Assembly: GCF_017114945.1 (NCBI RefSeq)
Contig: NZ_JABXKQ010000063.1
Span: forward strand, 1 to 48,344
Length of the DNA: 48,344 nt
Source: Nostoc sp. JL34
GTDB lineage: Bacteria; Cyanobacteriota; Cyanobacteriia; Cyanobacteriales; Nostocaceae
Direction of reading: 5' to 3'
The position numbers were made by a program, and so were the translations under genes. Shown piece by piece: positions 1 to 8,755 of the stretch (position 1 is the first letter of the stretch; the number at the start of each line of letters is the position of its first letter). Under the pieces are notes generated by a model. It was not told the DNA's origin and did not search any database. It saw nothing but the letters and a program-made list of their open reading frames with translations.

Positions 1-1461
1 TCAGTACCTCTGCCATAATCCCCCTGTCAATAGGGTTTGAGACGCGCTAACCCTGGATACTACACTCCCACTTGTAACCACCAATGCCAACGCTGACGGA
101 ACTAATGGCACCCATCCAGCTTGCAAAAATAAAGCAACGCAGATTACTACTAAGCCAAATAGAGTTATCCCTACCACCACTAGCAAAAGCAGCGGATTTT
201 GCCACCTCCATGCTAAAATACCACCTAATAGCGACCAGCCCCATACCCAAGTAAATTCCGCCCAGTCGGGCCAATACCAAAACAAGGGTCGCCCATCCAA
301 CACTGTACTGATGAGTTGACTTGCTATCTGTGCATGAATAAACAGAGCAGGCATTCTGGCTGGTTGATCTTGCAAAGCGCTGTAGGGCGTATAAAAGCCA
401 CCTGGAGGGAGATTAGCTGCTGTGGTGCCAATAATCACAAGACGGTCTTTGAATAAACTGGGATTGACTCGACCATTCAGAACATCTGTGAGGGTTACTT
501 GGTCGGCGAGGCTGTTGAGGTGACGGTAATTTAATAATATTTGATAGCCATCTGCATCCAAATATCGGTAGCCACCAGAATTAGGTTGTAAACGTGGAAA
601 CAGGGTTTTACCTAATAGAAAATCTCCTTTTTTAGTGAAATCGTATTCAATGCCTTGTTTTGCCAGATAATTAATTGCTATTTGGGCACCAAATGCAAAT
701 GATGTTGTACATTTCTTGTCTGTAGAGTTAGCAAATAACAAACTGCGGCGGAGAATTTGGTCGTTTTCGTTGTCAGCAACCACATCGCTAAACCCAACAT
801 TATCTATAGGGACATTCGGCGGCGGGGGAATTTCATCTCTACCTAAGCTGCTGAACAAACAGGTAGTGACAAGGTTATCTTGATTTTGGAGATTAGCCGC
901 CAAATTATTGTCTTCTGGTCGGAAAAGATATAAACCAACAATTCGCGGTTGATAAGACTCTATTTTCTTTAATAGCTGATTGATTGTCCGATCTGATAGA
1001 AGCCATTTCTCTCGTTTGAGATCCTCATCAGTAATTTTTACTAGCAAAATCCGCCGATCGGGTGCTTCTGATGGACGCGATCGCAACATCTGGTCATAAA
1101 CTCTTAACTCCCAAGGCTGTAACCATTGGAGTTCACGTATACTTAGAGTCAAAAAAGTTACAGCTATACTTGTAATAACCACTGTCAACATTTTCAACTT
1201 AACTGGCAGATGTTCTTTAAGCCACCTGTCATCAAATACTTTCCTGTAGATCAAATTGCGTACACACAAGCTAGCGTGTTCACGGCGGACGATAATACCT
1301 GAGAGTTTGAGGTGGGACTTGACCAACGACTGCTCCTCATCCAAGACAATGCGTTTTCCACGGCGGATCTCGCTATAAGTAGTCAAGACAGCGAACAGGT
1401 CAGGTGCCCGTTTGGTAAGCATATCCCGCACAAACTGTAAGTTATTGTCTTGTTTACTCAT
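1..1461 (-). pseudogene. 3' part of a frameshifted AAA_35-CHASE2 gene
   Basis: This 486-codon frame is the C-terminal two thirds of a larger gene. Residues 1-80 are not a natural N-terminus: they match the winged-helix tail of AAA_35 NTPases (LSGIIVRRE, NLIYRKVFDDRWL). A transmembrane segment follows at about 90-108, then an extracytoplasmic CHASE2 sensor domain (about 110-375, with RILLVKITDED and DRLVIIGTTAA), then three C-terminal membrane helices (about 400-475). Translating the bases just upstream of this ATG, up to 1557, in the same frame gives TQRLCRAITEQ and then WSQAEVDRVVNSTFFGA, which is the expected continuation of the AAA domain. The ATG at 1461 is therefore an internal methionine. 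The intact protein would couple a membrane-bound sensor to an NTPase switch. A product started at 1461 would keep the sensor but have no NTPase. Confidence 0.8.
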
Positions 1462-1492
1462 TGCACCAAAGAACGTACTATTTACAACGCGG

Positions 1493-2278
1493 TCAACTTC
1501 GGCTTGAGACCAATTGTTGTTGTCTTGCTCTGTTATGGCCCGGCAGAGACGCTGCGTTGGGATGTCCCCCTGTCCAGTTCAGTACCCACTTGAGCATCTG
1601 CTGTGACTGTTCTAGTGGTAAACCCAGTCCATCAGCAAGAGTTAGTGCTTCCTGTAAGTTAAAGTCGGTTAACTCTACGCGCTGTCCAATATTAAAGGGC
1701 GTCCGCTTAGAGTCGCGGATTAAATCGCCTGGTGTTGCTACGCCGATAAGGACAAAAGAGAGACGCTGAAATTTAGGTATACGGGCACGCCCATTGTAGA
1801 GATATCGAATAGCCGCAAAAAAGTCATCGGTGAAGTCCAGGCTGAGAGTTGTGTCGATTTCATCAACGAAAATCACCAAAGGTATGGCAATTTCAACCAG
1901 CAAAATTTCCTCAAAAAACCTGGTTAACCGTTGAGTAATACCCAAATGCTTAAGAGACTGCCACCACACAACCACATCGGTATCCAGCATAAGTTGATCG
2001 GCAATGATTGTGAGCAAACCTAGATACCATTCTTCAGCAGTAACCTGTACCCCCAGCTGAGTCAGATCAATAATCATCGACTGGATACCTTCATCAGCTA
2101 GTTGTTCGGCAGTCCGCACCATCAAGCTGGACTTGCCTACCTGCCGTGGTGCAAGAATATAAGCGAAAGTTCGGGCACGGCACAGTGCTAAAAGTTCCTC
2201 ATCGGCTTGGCGGGGAATGTAAATGCCACCGCCAGCTTGCACAGTCCCGCCTACAGTGTAAATGCTTGGATTAGCCAC
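1493..2278 (-). pseudogene. 5' part of the same AAA_35-CHASE2 gene, ended by a frameshift
   Basis: This frame encodes the N-terminal AAA_35 (STAND-like P-loop NTPase) domain. It shows the family opening (YTVGGTVQAGGGIYIPRQADEEL at about 7-29), Walker A APRQVGKSSL, Walker B LVIFVDEID and the downstream GGHP motif. Right after GGHP (about 1559-1564) the frame turns into a non-homologous tail of about 18 residues and stops. The family continues GGHP-(aromatic)-L-T-Q; here CCC is followed by A-ACG-CAG, so about 5 nt are missing near 1557-1559. Shifting frame restores a continuous AAA domain that runs into the 486-codon frame. The start overlaps the previous gene's end by 8 nt, which suggests translational coupling. 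Programmed frameshifting is possible but I see no slippery heptamer. A sequencing error also needs excluding. Confidence 0.8.
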
Positions 2279-3269
2279 GCAGATGCTCCCAGAAATAATC
2301 GGTGTAAAGTTGACAACGGGGAAACACTACACGCCCTTCGCGGCGCACTAAACCTGCACCCCGCAAGCGGAAAAAGATGCGCTCATCTTCACAGGTGTTC
2401 TGGCGAATTACTTGGAACATACCGTGAACTAACTCCTGTTTGTTATGTAGCCGGAAGAGGTGGTTACGCAAATGATTGCCAAAGGGGCCATTATCTGCGA
2501 TCGCATTGGCAAATAGTTCGGTAGGATAGAGGCGATCGCTAGCAACTGAGTAAAGTGCAAGGCGTACTAAATAAGGATGTCCACCCAGCAACGCTATTAA
2601 TTGCTTTTCTTCACTAGCGTTGAAAGGTGAACCATGACGGCGGTTTAAATCAGCAACCTGTGCTGCTGTAAAATCTTCCAAATCAATTACTAGCCCAACA
2701 TTAAAGGGGGATTGGTTGAGATTATCAATTAGCTGGTAGGGTTCAGTGGAAGTAACCAGCGCTAAATCCAGTTGCTTCCAGATGGGAGTAGTAGCGCGGC
2801 TGTTGTGCCAGCTTCGCAGCATTCCAAAGAAATCAGAACGAAAATCTGTATCAAAGACCCTTTCCACTTCATCCATCGCTAAAACAATAGGGTTGCCAAA
2901 CTCTTTCAGCAAATAGCGACCGACATAGCGGGTGCAACGCTGACTATTGCCCAAGGGTGTATTCCAATACTCATCAACTTTGTCCGTCATTTCCAGTTCA
3001 TCGGTTAACCAAGTACAGAACTGGCGAAAGAAAAGGTCAGCATTAGTTAAGGCGGCTTTATCAAACAATTGGAAATCTAGCAAAGCAACCCGCTTCCCTG
3101 CATTCACAGCAGTATGAATCGTGCGGATTAACAACGAACTTTTGCCCATTTGCCGGGGGCCTTTAATTGTAATTGTCACACCCTGCCGCTCAATAGTCTG
3201 CAAGGTAAGTGCATCAGATGAGCGTTCCATGTAAAAAGCAGATTGCGATTCCATTGTTCCTTCCGGCAT
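2271..3269 (-). CDS. AAA_35-type STAND-like NTPase, probably 5'-truncated
   Basis: The protein is a P-loop NTPase of the cyanobacterial AAA_35 group. It has Walker A GPRQMGKSSL (about residues 37-46), Walker B IVLAMDEVERVF, the NQSPFNVGL segment, the GGHPYLVR motif and a C-terminal winged-helix-like segment ending in PRCQLYTDYF. Such proteins are predicted NTP-driven switches in signalling or conflict systems. Members usually carry a DNA-binding-like N-terminal domain and a proline-rich linker before PEG. Here the frame stays open upstream of the first ATG to a stop near 3352 and encodes a proline-rich linker (SPLPRPFPSAQPVSLE) with no start codon, so the 5' part seems lost. A second ATG at 3254 has a GGAAGGA ribosome site about 5 nt upstream and may be the start actually used. 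The gene overlaps the next frame by 8 nt. Confidence 0.75.
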   Translation of the reverse strand: MPEGTMESQSAFYMERSSDALTLQTIERQGVTITIKGPRQMGKSSLLIRTIHTAVNAGKRVALLDFQLFDKAALTNADLFFRQFCTWLTDELEMTDKVDEYWNTPLGNSQRCTRYVGRYLLKEFGNPIVLAMDEVERVFDTDFRSDFFGMLRSWHNSRATTPIWKQLDLALVTSTEPYQLIDNLNQSPFNVGLVIDLEDFTAAQVADLNRRHGSPFNASEEKQLIALLGGHPYLVRLALYSVASDRLYPTELFANAIADNGPFGNHLRNHLFRLHNKQELVHGMFQVIRQNTCEDERIFFRLRGAGLVRREGRVVFPRCQLYTDYFWEHLRG

Positions 3270-3421
3270 TTCCAGCGAGACGGGCTGTGCTGAAGGAAAG
3301 GGACGGGGTAGGGGTGACGGCTGACTTATCTGAAGATCAGGATTTTATTCACAGCGCTATCAATTAGTTACACTCTACTACAGCGCAGTTGCAGGCAATT
3401 ACCGACAGCAGAAAAAAATTG

Positions 3422-3530
3422 CTCACGGAGATAAAAGACTCGTTAACGGAGTTCAAACACTCATTAACGGAGATAAAAGACTCGTTAACGGAGTTCAAAC
3501 ACTCGTCAACGGAGCTAAAAGACTCCTTAG
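3422..3530. repeat. 21-bp tandem repeat (alternating, 42-bp super-period)
   Basis: Four full 21-bp units (3439-3459, 3460-3480, 3481-3501, 3502-3522) plus partial flanking units share CTCnTnAACGGAG followed by an AAA-rich end. Odd and even units differ (GTTCAAACA versus ATAAAAAGA-like), so the true period is 42 bp. Because 21 is a multiple of three, the minus strand reads as serine/asparagine-rich heptads inside a short open frame (3364-3564). That frame has no ribosome site or family signature, and I do not call it a gene. A similar 21-bp array lies at 34461-34564. Confidence 0.85.
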
Positions 3531-3548
3531 AAATCTGGTAAAAAAGAA

Positions 3549-3579
3549 TGTAGAGACGTAGCACTGCTACGTCTCTACA
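3549..3579. repeat. 31-nt perfect palindrome
   Basis: Two 15-nt arms (TGTAGAGACGTAGCA and its reverse complement) flank a single C. It matches a dispersed hairpin repeat that I recall from Nostoc-type genomes. It could act as a bidirectional transcription or decay barrier between the 21-bp repeat and the lipoprotein gene. Confidence 0.85.
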
Positions 3580-3651
3580 AGGGTTCTGAATAAAACATAT
3601 TTAATTTATAGAGATATCTATTAATAGAGTTCAAGGGAATTAAACCCACGT

Positions 3652-3712
3652 AAAAACCAAACAAAGCCTGCGTAGACAGGCTTTGCTTTAGTAGCACCAG
3701 ACTATAAGTCTG
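3652..3712 (-). terminator. Double hairpin downstream of the lipoprotein gene
   Basis: Read on the minus strand after the lipoprotein stop at 3754, there is a hairpin with CAGACT/AGTCTG arms (3698-3712). A second one follows with 9-bp arms CAAAGCCTG/CAGGCTTTG (3662-3685), then a T-rich tract. This is a plausible intrinsic terminator, although the AGCCTG hairpin also resembles a dispersed repeat. Confidence 0.5.
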
Positions 3713-3753
3713 TGGGCGCTTTGATATTTTTACAACAGATTGAAAGGCTAATT

Positions 3754-4353
3754 TCAATCAACGTTTCTGACTGCTCCCTTCACTGCATCGCCTGCATCTT
3801 CAGCTGTGCGCTTAACATTTTTAGTAGCATCGTCAGCCCCACGCTTCACATTTTTTGTCACGTCTTCGGTAGCATTCTGGGTATTACCCTTGATATTTTC
3901 AATTCCTCGCTGAGTCCCCTTTACAAGACCTTCGCGTAATTCATCAGCGGAGCTGCCGATATCTTCACCCAGGTTTTTTACTCTTTCGCCAAGGGGTGTA
4001 CCTTGTTGGAAATTTCGGCCATATTGCCCTGGGCTGTCAGCTCCTTTCTGATCAATATTCTTTTGAGCATTTTTCACTAACGCCTTAGCTCTGTCATTAG
4101 CTGCCTTTTCATCTATCGCTCTAGGATCTACATCACTAAAGTTATTCATCCCACCGGCAGGAGAATTCAGAGGATAATCTTTTGTGGAATCAGTTCGCTC
4201 GATATTAGGTGCTTGAGAACCAGGCTGTGGTGGCTGTGTTGCTATTCCTGGAGCACCACAAGCTTGTGTCAGAAATAAGAATATTCCTGCTAAAAAAACA
4301 GTTAAAACTTTCAAGGGACGAATGTTTTTCAGCCAAGTCATTGCTTTTTTCAT
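3754..4353 (-). CDS. Putative lipoprotein with LEA-like amphipathic repeats
   Basis: This 199-aa protein has a hydrophobic signal (about 14-30) ending in a lipobox-like TQAC, so Cys32 is a likely lipidation site and the protein is probably exported and membrane-anchored. The rest is hydrophilic and glycine/proline-rich at first. The last 60 residues form imperfect 11-residue amphipathic repeats (ATEDVTKNVKRGADDATKNVKRTAEDAG) like those of LEA or apolipoprotein-type helices. Similar small lipoproteins are common in filamentous cyanobacteria and have no established function. A good ribosome site (AAGGAGTG) lies 7-8 nt before the ATG. No operon partner is evident. A role in desiccation or envelope stress is speculation from the repeats. 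Confidence 0.75.
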   Translation of the reverse strand: MKKAMTWLKNIRPLKVLTVFLAGIFLFLTQACGAPGIATQPPQPGSQAPNIERTDSTKDYPLNSPAGGMNNFSDVDPRAIDEKAANDRAKALVKNAQKNIDQKGADSPGQYGRNFQQGTPLGERVKNLGEDIGSSADELREGLVKGTQRGIENIKGNTQNATEDVTKNVKRGADDATKNVKRTAEDAGDAVKGAVRNVD

Positions 4354-4676
4354 AGTTTCACTCCTTGCATTTTTGTGACTAGTTAAACTTCAACCAAGAT
4401 AGCATTTGGAATTAATTTTGTATCCCAAGCATTCAGAAAGAATAATAACTTTAATTAATAGTATGAATAATTAAATAAGTTTTACCTCTAGCGCAAGTCA
4501 CATTTTAATTAGCGCAAAAGGAATATTTTTATCTAACCCTAGGGAGATATAAACTAAAATAATATGGTTGTCGTCAAAAGAGCTACATCAACCTGTTTGA
4601 GACTTCCAAAGCTTTGGATATACAGCTAATGTCCCATAATATTTGAGATATTTAGCCTTTGTTGCTCTACCGTTAA
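4354..4676. other. Divergent AT-rich spacer
   Basis: This spacer separates the minus-strand lipoprotein from the plus-strand YbhN-type gene and should hold both promoters. I see no clear hairpin, RNA or repeat in it. Confidence 0.5.
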
Positions 4677-5609
4677 ATGACTAAATTCATGAAGCAATTT
4701 TTACGCTGGATAATTTTGGGGGGGACGCTGTTTTTTTTAGGAAAAGCTCTGAAGGATAATTGGATTGAGGTGACAGCTATCCGCATTGATGGGGTAGGAT
4801 GGGCAATTATGGCGATCGCTACAGGGGTAACTTTACTAGCTCATACTTGGGCAGGCTGGATCTGGACTTGGATTCTCCAAGAGTTAAATCAACCTGTATC
4901 ATCTCCCCAGTTCATCCAAGTTTACCTAAAAACGAACATCGCTAAGTATTTACCAGGTAATATCTGGCATTACTACGGGCGAATTGTCGCCGCCAAAAAT
5001 GCCAATATTCCTACTGGTGCAGCTACCTTAAGCGTTTTACTAGAACCGCTACTCATGCTAGCTGCTGCTTTAATCATCATTGTCTTATGCAGTAGCCAAT
5101 TTGCGGCAGTTAATACTACCCTTGTTATACAAATACTACAATTTCTGAGTTTAGCTGTAGTCCTTGGTGCGATTCATCCCTGGTTTTTAAACCCAGTTAT
5201 TCGCTTTTTATACAAATTGAAAGCAAAAAAGTCTGCTGTCACCACTGAACCAACTGTTCCCTTCAGTCTTAAAAGCTATCCTCTACGCCCTTTGTTAGGA
5301 GAAGTGGGCTTTATGGGACTACGCGCTACTGGGTTTATATTAACTATGTTCGCTCTGGGTTCGTTGAATGCGAATCAAATTCCTTTATTGTTAGGGGCTT
5401 TTAGTTGCGCTTGGTTGTTGGGGCTAGTTATTCCGGGTGCGCCTGGTGGGTTAGGTGTGTTTGAAGCGACTGCGTATGAACTTTTACGACACCACTTTCC
5501 ATCTGCCTTAGTATTCAGTGCGATCGCTCTATATCGCCTCATAAGCATTCTAGCTGAAACTGCGGGTGCTTCCCTCGCTTGGTTAGATGAACGCCTTGCG
5601 AAATCATGA
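4677..5609 (+). CDS. YbhN/UPF0104 family integral membrane protein (LPG-synthase TM-like)
   Basis: This 310-aa protein is almost entirely membrane-embedded, with about eight hydrophobic segments. It carries the family signatures GNIWHYYGR (about 95-103) and PGAPGGLGVFE (about 253-263). The fold is that of the flippase half of lysylphosphatidylglycerol synthase (MprF), without the aminoacyl-transfer domain. Relatives are implicated in lipid or glycolipid translocation, and the substrate here is unknown. The first ATG (4677) lacks a clear ribosome site; an in-frame ATG at 4689 is an alternative. It stands alone between divergent and convergent neighbours. Confidence 0.8.
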   Translation: MTKFMKQFLRWIILGGTLFFLGKALKDNWIEVTAIRIDGVGWAIMAIATGVTLLAHTWAGWIWTWILQELNQPVSSPQFIQVYLKTNIAKYLPGNIWHYYGRIVAAKNANIPTGAATLSVLLEPLLMLAAALIIIVLCSSQFAAVNTTLVIQILQFLSLAVVLGAIHPWFLNPVIRFLYKLKAKKSAVTTEPTVPFSLKSYPLRPLLGEVGFMGLRATGFILTMFALGSLNANQIPLLLGAFSCAWLLGLVIPGAPGGLGVFEATAYELLRHHFPSALVFSAIALYRLISILAETAGASLAWLDERLAKS

Positions 5610-5621
5610 ATCAGACAAAAT

Positions 5622-6944
5622 TCATTTTTGTCTATCTACCTTCATCTGGGAAAACACACGATAACCATCCAGATTTAACTGCGGATTACTGCTTTGCTCC
5701 TCTTCTTCCATCTTAATCAAGTTATATTCTACATTCTCTGCATAAATTGCAAAGGTGATATTAAAAATCTCCATAAAATTTATTACCCCCTTGCATTCCT
5801 CTTCCGAATATTTTTCGTAAAAACGAATCAGATGAGCAATCCGAGTTTCTAAATGTCTGCGGGAATTTTTACAAATCAAAATAATCTTTAAAAGGATAAT
5901 CACCAATGTTAGAGAATGACCTTGGTTAATTAATAATATAAATAATGACGAAGGTTCTTCTCCATTTTCTATTGTTAAGCAATCAATCACTCGATTACAG
6001 GTTCTTAGGAACAATTCTTTAGTGATAGTTTCTTGATTATAATCTTTCTTCCATAAAGATAAAATCTCTGTAAACTGCTGCTGCAAAATCTCGACCGATT
6101 CTTGATTTTCTACAGAAAAAAATAGATATTTTTCTAGATTTATTTTAAATTCTTTCAGAGTTTGATTTTCAGTTTGCTTGATAAATATATGGGCAATATT
6201 CTCATGACTAAATACACCTCTTTTTAAGACAATTGCTTTTATTAAACGCAGAGCTTGATCTCCCAAAATACTGGGATTTCTGTAGCGGGCTGTGCTTGAT
6301 ACGGCAGATTGAGAACGAGCAATATACATTGCTAGTTCAAACTTAAATTTGTCTTTTATCTGTTTAGAAAGCTTTCTAGCAGCCTCTTGTTGCTCTCTGG
6401 GATTCTTCTGATTAACAGATTGATCAATTAATAAATAGGAAGTGTAGCGATTAGCCCAATGACCTTTAGATGATTCCTCATATTTAGTAGCAAATAATTT
6501 CAGATCCTTGTAATCTTTGCTATTGACAAAATTCTCTAGCCAGCTTTTACAAATCTTTACTACTGGATGATTATTGGTCTTGATTTTCAGATTTTCATTA
6601 ATAAATAAATTAACTAATTCTTGGATATATTTGTCTTTTCGGTTGGTTTTCCAATTATTAACTATGATGTAGCAACACCGCTTAAGTGTATTATATAACT
6701 CCTGTTCTTGATCCTCTAAGAAAATGCTGTATATTCCTGGTATATAATCGGAATCCTCTAAATCAAGACCGTCTATAAATAAACCTTTGAATTCCTGTAA
6801 AACATCCTCTGGTGGCAATTTTTTGACAATTTCCACAAAGAAGCTATAAACCTCCTCTTGGGCAATTTGCACATTTAGCTGTTTAGAGTTAGACGTAACA
6901 CAATGGGGATCTTCCTGATTAATTGATAAACTATTAGCGGTCAT
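5622..6944 (-). CDS. Conserved hypothetical cyanobacterial protein, 440 aa
   Basis: I do not recognise a family. The product is soluble, lysine/glutamate-rich and predicted to be largely helical, with no signal peptide and one hydrophobic stretch (about 343-358, LFILLINQGHSLTLVIILLKIILI) that looks like a buried helix more than a membrane span. It contains no nucleotide-binding or metal motif that I can see. It converges on the YbhN-type gene, with stop codons only 12 bp apart. Codon use resembles its neighbours but is more AT-rich. Confidence 0.7.
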   Translation of the reverse strand: MTANSLSINQEDPHCVTSNSKQLNVQIAQEEVYSFFVEIVKKLPPEDVLQEFKGLFIDGLDLEDSDYIPGIYSIFLEDQEQELYNTLKRCCYIIVNNWKTNRKDKYIQELVNLFINENLKIKTNNHPVVKICKSWLENFVNSKDYKDLKLFATKYEESSKGHWANRYTSYLLIDQSVNQKNPREQQEAARKLSKQIKDKFKFELAMYIARSQSAVSSTARYRNPSILGDQALRLIKAIVLKRGVFSHENIAHIFIKQTENQTLKEFKINLEKYLFFSVENQESVEILQQQFTEILSLWKKDYNQETITKELFLRTCNRVIDCLTIENGEEPSSLFILLINQGHSLTLVIILLKIILICKNSRRHLETRIAHLIRFYEKYSEEECKGVINFMEIFNITFAIYAENVEYNLIKMEEEEQSSNPQLNLDGYRVFSQMKVDRQK

Positions 6945-7241
6945 TTCAGTTATCAGGACAAAAAGGCTTCCTGTTCATATTGTTACCAGCTTAACCTTGG
7001 TGAACAGTAGCATCAATCTATTCTTCAGAGATTCAGTCATCTTTTTACACAAATTTGATTAACTAAGACTATAAATAAAGTATTCAAGACAAATTGTTTA
7101 ATACTTCATCAAATGGTTCGGTGAAATTACTTACTTGTAACCATCAAAGACCATACATAAACATATGGGCGAGTTAATCTATGATTAGATACAACCCGCC
7201 CATACCTTCTATCGAAGCCTTTGGGTATTTTAAATTTTTAG
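6945..7241. other. AT-rich spacer before tRNA-Leu
   Basis: This stretch lies between the start of the 440-aa gene and the 3' end of tRNA-Leu, both on the minus strand. I see no gene and no strong hairpin. Confidence 0.4.
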
Positions 7242-7292
7242 TGGGGGTGGAGGGACTTGAACCCACACGACCTTTTACGGTCAACGGATTTT

Positions 7293-7593
7293 CATTCTCC
7301 TGCAATTTTCATTGCTACCTGATGACAATAGCCAGATCAGATTTTGAGAATTGGACTCTCCCTTTACCCTCGACTTAACGTTAGGGTAGCTCCCGTCGGG
7401 TCTCTGCACCTTCCGAACAGTTATGAGTTAGGAGTTAGGAGTTAAGAGTTTTAAATTTACTCAGCACTCAGCACTCATGACTCAGGACTTTCTTCGGCTT
7501 GGCTCAGGATTGCCATGTCTGTCACCAGATTTAGGTTTCCCTGAGTTTGAGAGCTTCCACTTGAGGGATTTCTCCTTCAAGGCTCAATTATTT
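7293..7593 (-). other. Group I self-splicing intron in tRNA-Leu(UAA)
   Basis: This 301-nt intron starts AAATAATTGAGCC right after the exon T and ends with the conserved terminal G before AAAATCCGT. The catalytic-core segment GTGCAGAGACCCGACGGGAG is seen on the minus strand (about 7391-7410). The Anabaena PCC 7120 intron is, from memory, about 249 nt; the extra length here lies in the P6b stem, which contains heptanucleotide repeats. There is no homing endonuclease frame. Confidence 0.93.
7421..7488 (-). repeat. Heptanucleotide repeats in intron stem P6b
   Basis: One side reads GAGTTAG-type 7-mers (7425-7450) and the other reads ACTCAGC-type 7-mers (7459-7486). The two sides are complementary and form a long hairpin. 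This matches the class of degenerate 7-nt repeats known to cause length variation in Nostoc trnL introns. Confidence 0.85.
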
Positions 7594-7627
7594 AAGTCCG
7601 TAGCGTCTACCATTCCGCCACACCCCC

Positions 7628-8055
7628 GCAGGTGTTTGGCAACTAGTACAACTAGTTATTTTGTAGAGGCAGCAAATACCTCCTCATCTATTCCACCATC
7701 AATTGTGTCTTTTGTCCAACTAGATTGAAAATATTTTTTCCAGATTGGGCGATCGCTTAAAAGAGTTGGAAGTCTTCTTTGTTTTTTCGTAATCAATCTG
7801 GATGAGTTTTCGATCTTGTCTGACTAGAGCATTTGTTTGCTAGTAGATTTACCATAATAGCATGATATTAGCTTTTGTTATGATGTCCGTTGAATTTCCC
7901 ATAGTATAAGTAAGTAGAAGTACCCCACCCCGCTAAAGCGCAGCAGGATTCTGAAGAATTCTGGCGCAGTTATGTTGAAAGCATTATGACTATACTTCTC
8001 TCTTGTCTGTCTCTTCAGCCTATGATGGAAAACAGATGCTTAAGACTTGAAAGTT
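7628..8055. other. Divergent spacer between tRNA-Leu and ndhL
   Basis: It should hold the tRNA promoter (minus) and the ndhL promoter (plus). A small inverted repeat (AACTAGT/ACTAGTT, 7641-7657) lies 14 bp upstream of the tRNA. No gene is seen. Confidence 0.5.
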
Positions 8056-8268
8056 ATGATTGTCGCCCTGCTATATCTGATTTTGGCTGGAGCTTACCTT
8101 CTGGTAATCCCCATTGCTGTATTGCTGTACCTGAAACAGCGTTGGTATGTAGCTAGCTCCATTGAGCGTGTCTTGATGTACTTTTTGGTGTTTTTCTTCT
8201 TTCCGGGTCTGTTGGTTCTATCGCCGTTTGTAAATTTTCGACCCCAACGGCGACAAATTCAAGTTTAA
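8056..8268 (+). CDS. ndhL: NAD(P)H-quinone oxidoreductase subunit L
   Basis: This 70-aa protein has two membrane helices and the near-invariant cyanobacterial NdhL stretches [10 protein letters not shown] and [17 protein letters not shown]. NdhL is a thylakoid-membrane subunit of the NDH-1 complex, which carries out cyclic electron flow, respiration and CO2 uptake. I chose the ATG at 8056 ([12 protein letters not shown]) because homologues begin there; an upstream in-frame TTG adds only three residues. It is followed at 24 bp by the DUF3007 gene and then trpA, the usual cyanobacterial order. Confidence 0.95.
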   Translation: MIVALLYLILAGAYLLVIPIAVLLYLKQRWYVASSIERVLMYFLVFFFFPGLLVLSPFVNFRPQRRQIQV

Positions 8269-8292
8269 CGAGATTGGTAGGTCATAACTCTC

Positions 8293-8604
8293 ATGCGACG
8301 GATTGACGCGATTGGAATTGGCTTGGGTGTTTTTATTGCCGGCGGCTTGGCTTATCTAGGATTGCAGCTAGTCGGTTTCGATAATCAGAAAGCTGGTATA
8401 TGGAGCCAAGTCTTATTAGTCAGTGGGTTAGTTGGCTGGTTAGCCACCTATTTTTTCCGGGCGGTGGGACAAAAAATGACCTACCACCAACAGCGGGAAC
8501 AGTATGAGCAAGACTTTCTGCAAAAGCGGCTAGACGAGCTTACTCCCGAAGAACTAGCACGAATTCAAGCCGAAATAGAACAAGAAGAGCAATCTCAGGT
8601 GTAA
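8293..8604 (+). CDS. DUF3007 family protein
   Basis: This 103-aa protein has two membrane helices (about 5-28 and 38-57) and a charged, glutamine/glutamate-rich C-terminal tail (about 65-103) likely to be a cytoplasmic helix with LDELTPEELARIQAEIEQEE. DUF3007 is restricted to cyanobacteria and plastid lineages and is usually next to ndhL, so a role connected with NDH-1 is plausible but unproven. It is probably co-transcribed with ndhL. Confidence 0.85.
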   Translation: MRRIDAIGIGLGVFIAGGLAYLGLQLVGFDNQKAGIWSQVLLVSGLVGWLATYFFRAVGQKMTYHQQREQYEQDFLQKRLDELTPEELARIQAEIEQEEQSQV

Positions 8605-8755
8605 AGTTATCATTGGTCAGTTGTCTAATTTGTCCTTTGTCATTTGTCTTTTGTCATTTGTAACTTGCCTAAAGCTAATGACCAATAACTAATGACCAAT
8701 GACTAATGAGCATTGACCAATGACCACTGACTATTGACACTTGACACTTGACAAA
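8605..8755. repeat. Degenerate heptanucleotide (STRR) repeats before trpA
   Basis: The DUF3007-trpA gap is almost filled by 7-mers: TTGTCAT-type on the left (about 8611-8668) and CAATGAC / TTGACAC-type on the right (about 8678-8752). The two halves are complementary and could form a long hairpin. The repeats run to within a few bases of the trpA ATG, so trpA has no recognisable Shine-Dalgarno. Confidence 0.85.

Larger units (their letters stand above)
7242..7627 (-). tRNA. trnL-UAA: tRNA-Leu(UAA), split by a group I intron
   Basis: On the minus strand the 5' exon is 7594-7627 (GGGGGTGTGGCGGAATGG..., 34 nt) and the 3' exon is 7242-7292 (51 nt), giving an 85-nt class II tRNA. The acceptor stem pairs GGGGGTG with CACCCCC, the discriminator is A, and CCA is not encoded. 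The anticodon stem pairs ACGGA with TCCGT around the loop CTTAAAA. The intron sits between U34 and A35 of anticodon UAA, the classical position for cyanobacterial and plastid trnL introns. Confidence 0.96.

Noticed and set aside
1461..1493. Programmed ribosomal frameshift joining the AAA and CHASE2 frames
   Set aside because: The frames separate at about 1558, where there is no slippery heptamer or stimulating structure. A small deletion explains the data more simply.
3364..3564. 66-codon minus-strand frame with S/N-rich heptads
   Set aside because: It consists of the 21-bp repeat, with no ribosome site or conserved flanks; kept as a repeat only.
7477..7728. Plus-strand 83-codon open frame
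   Set aside because: It runs through the trnL intron and 5' exon in antisense and has no ribosome site or family features.
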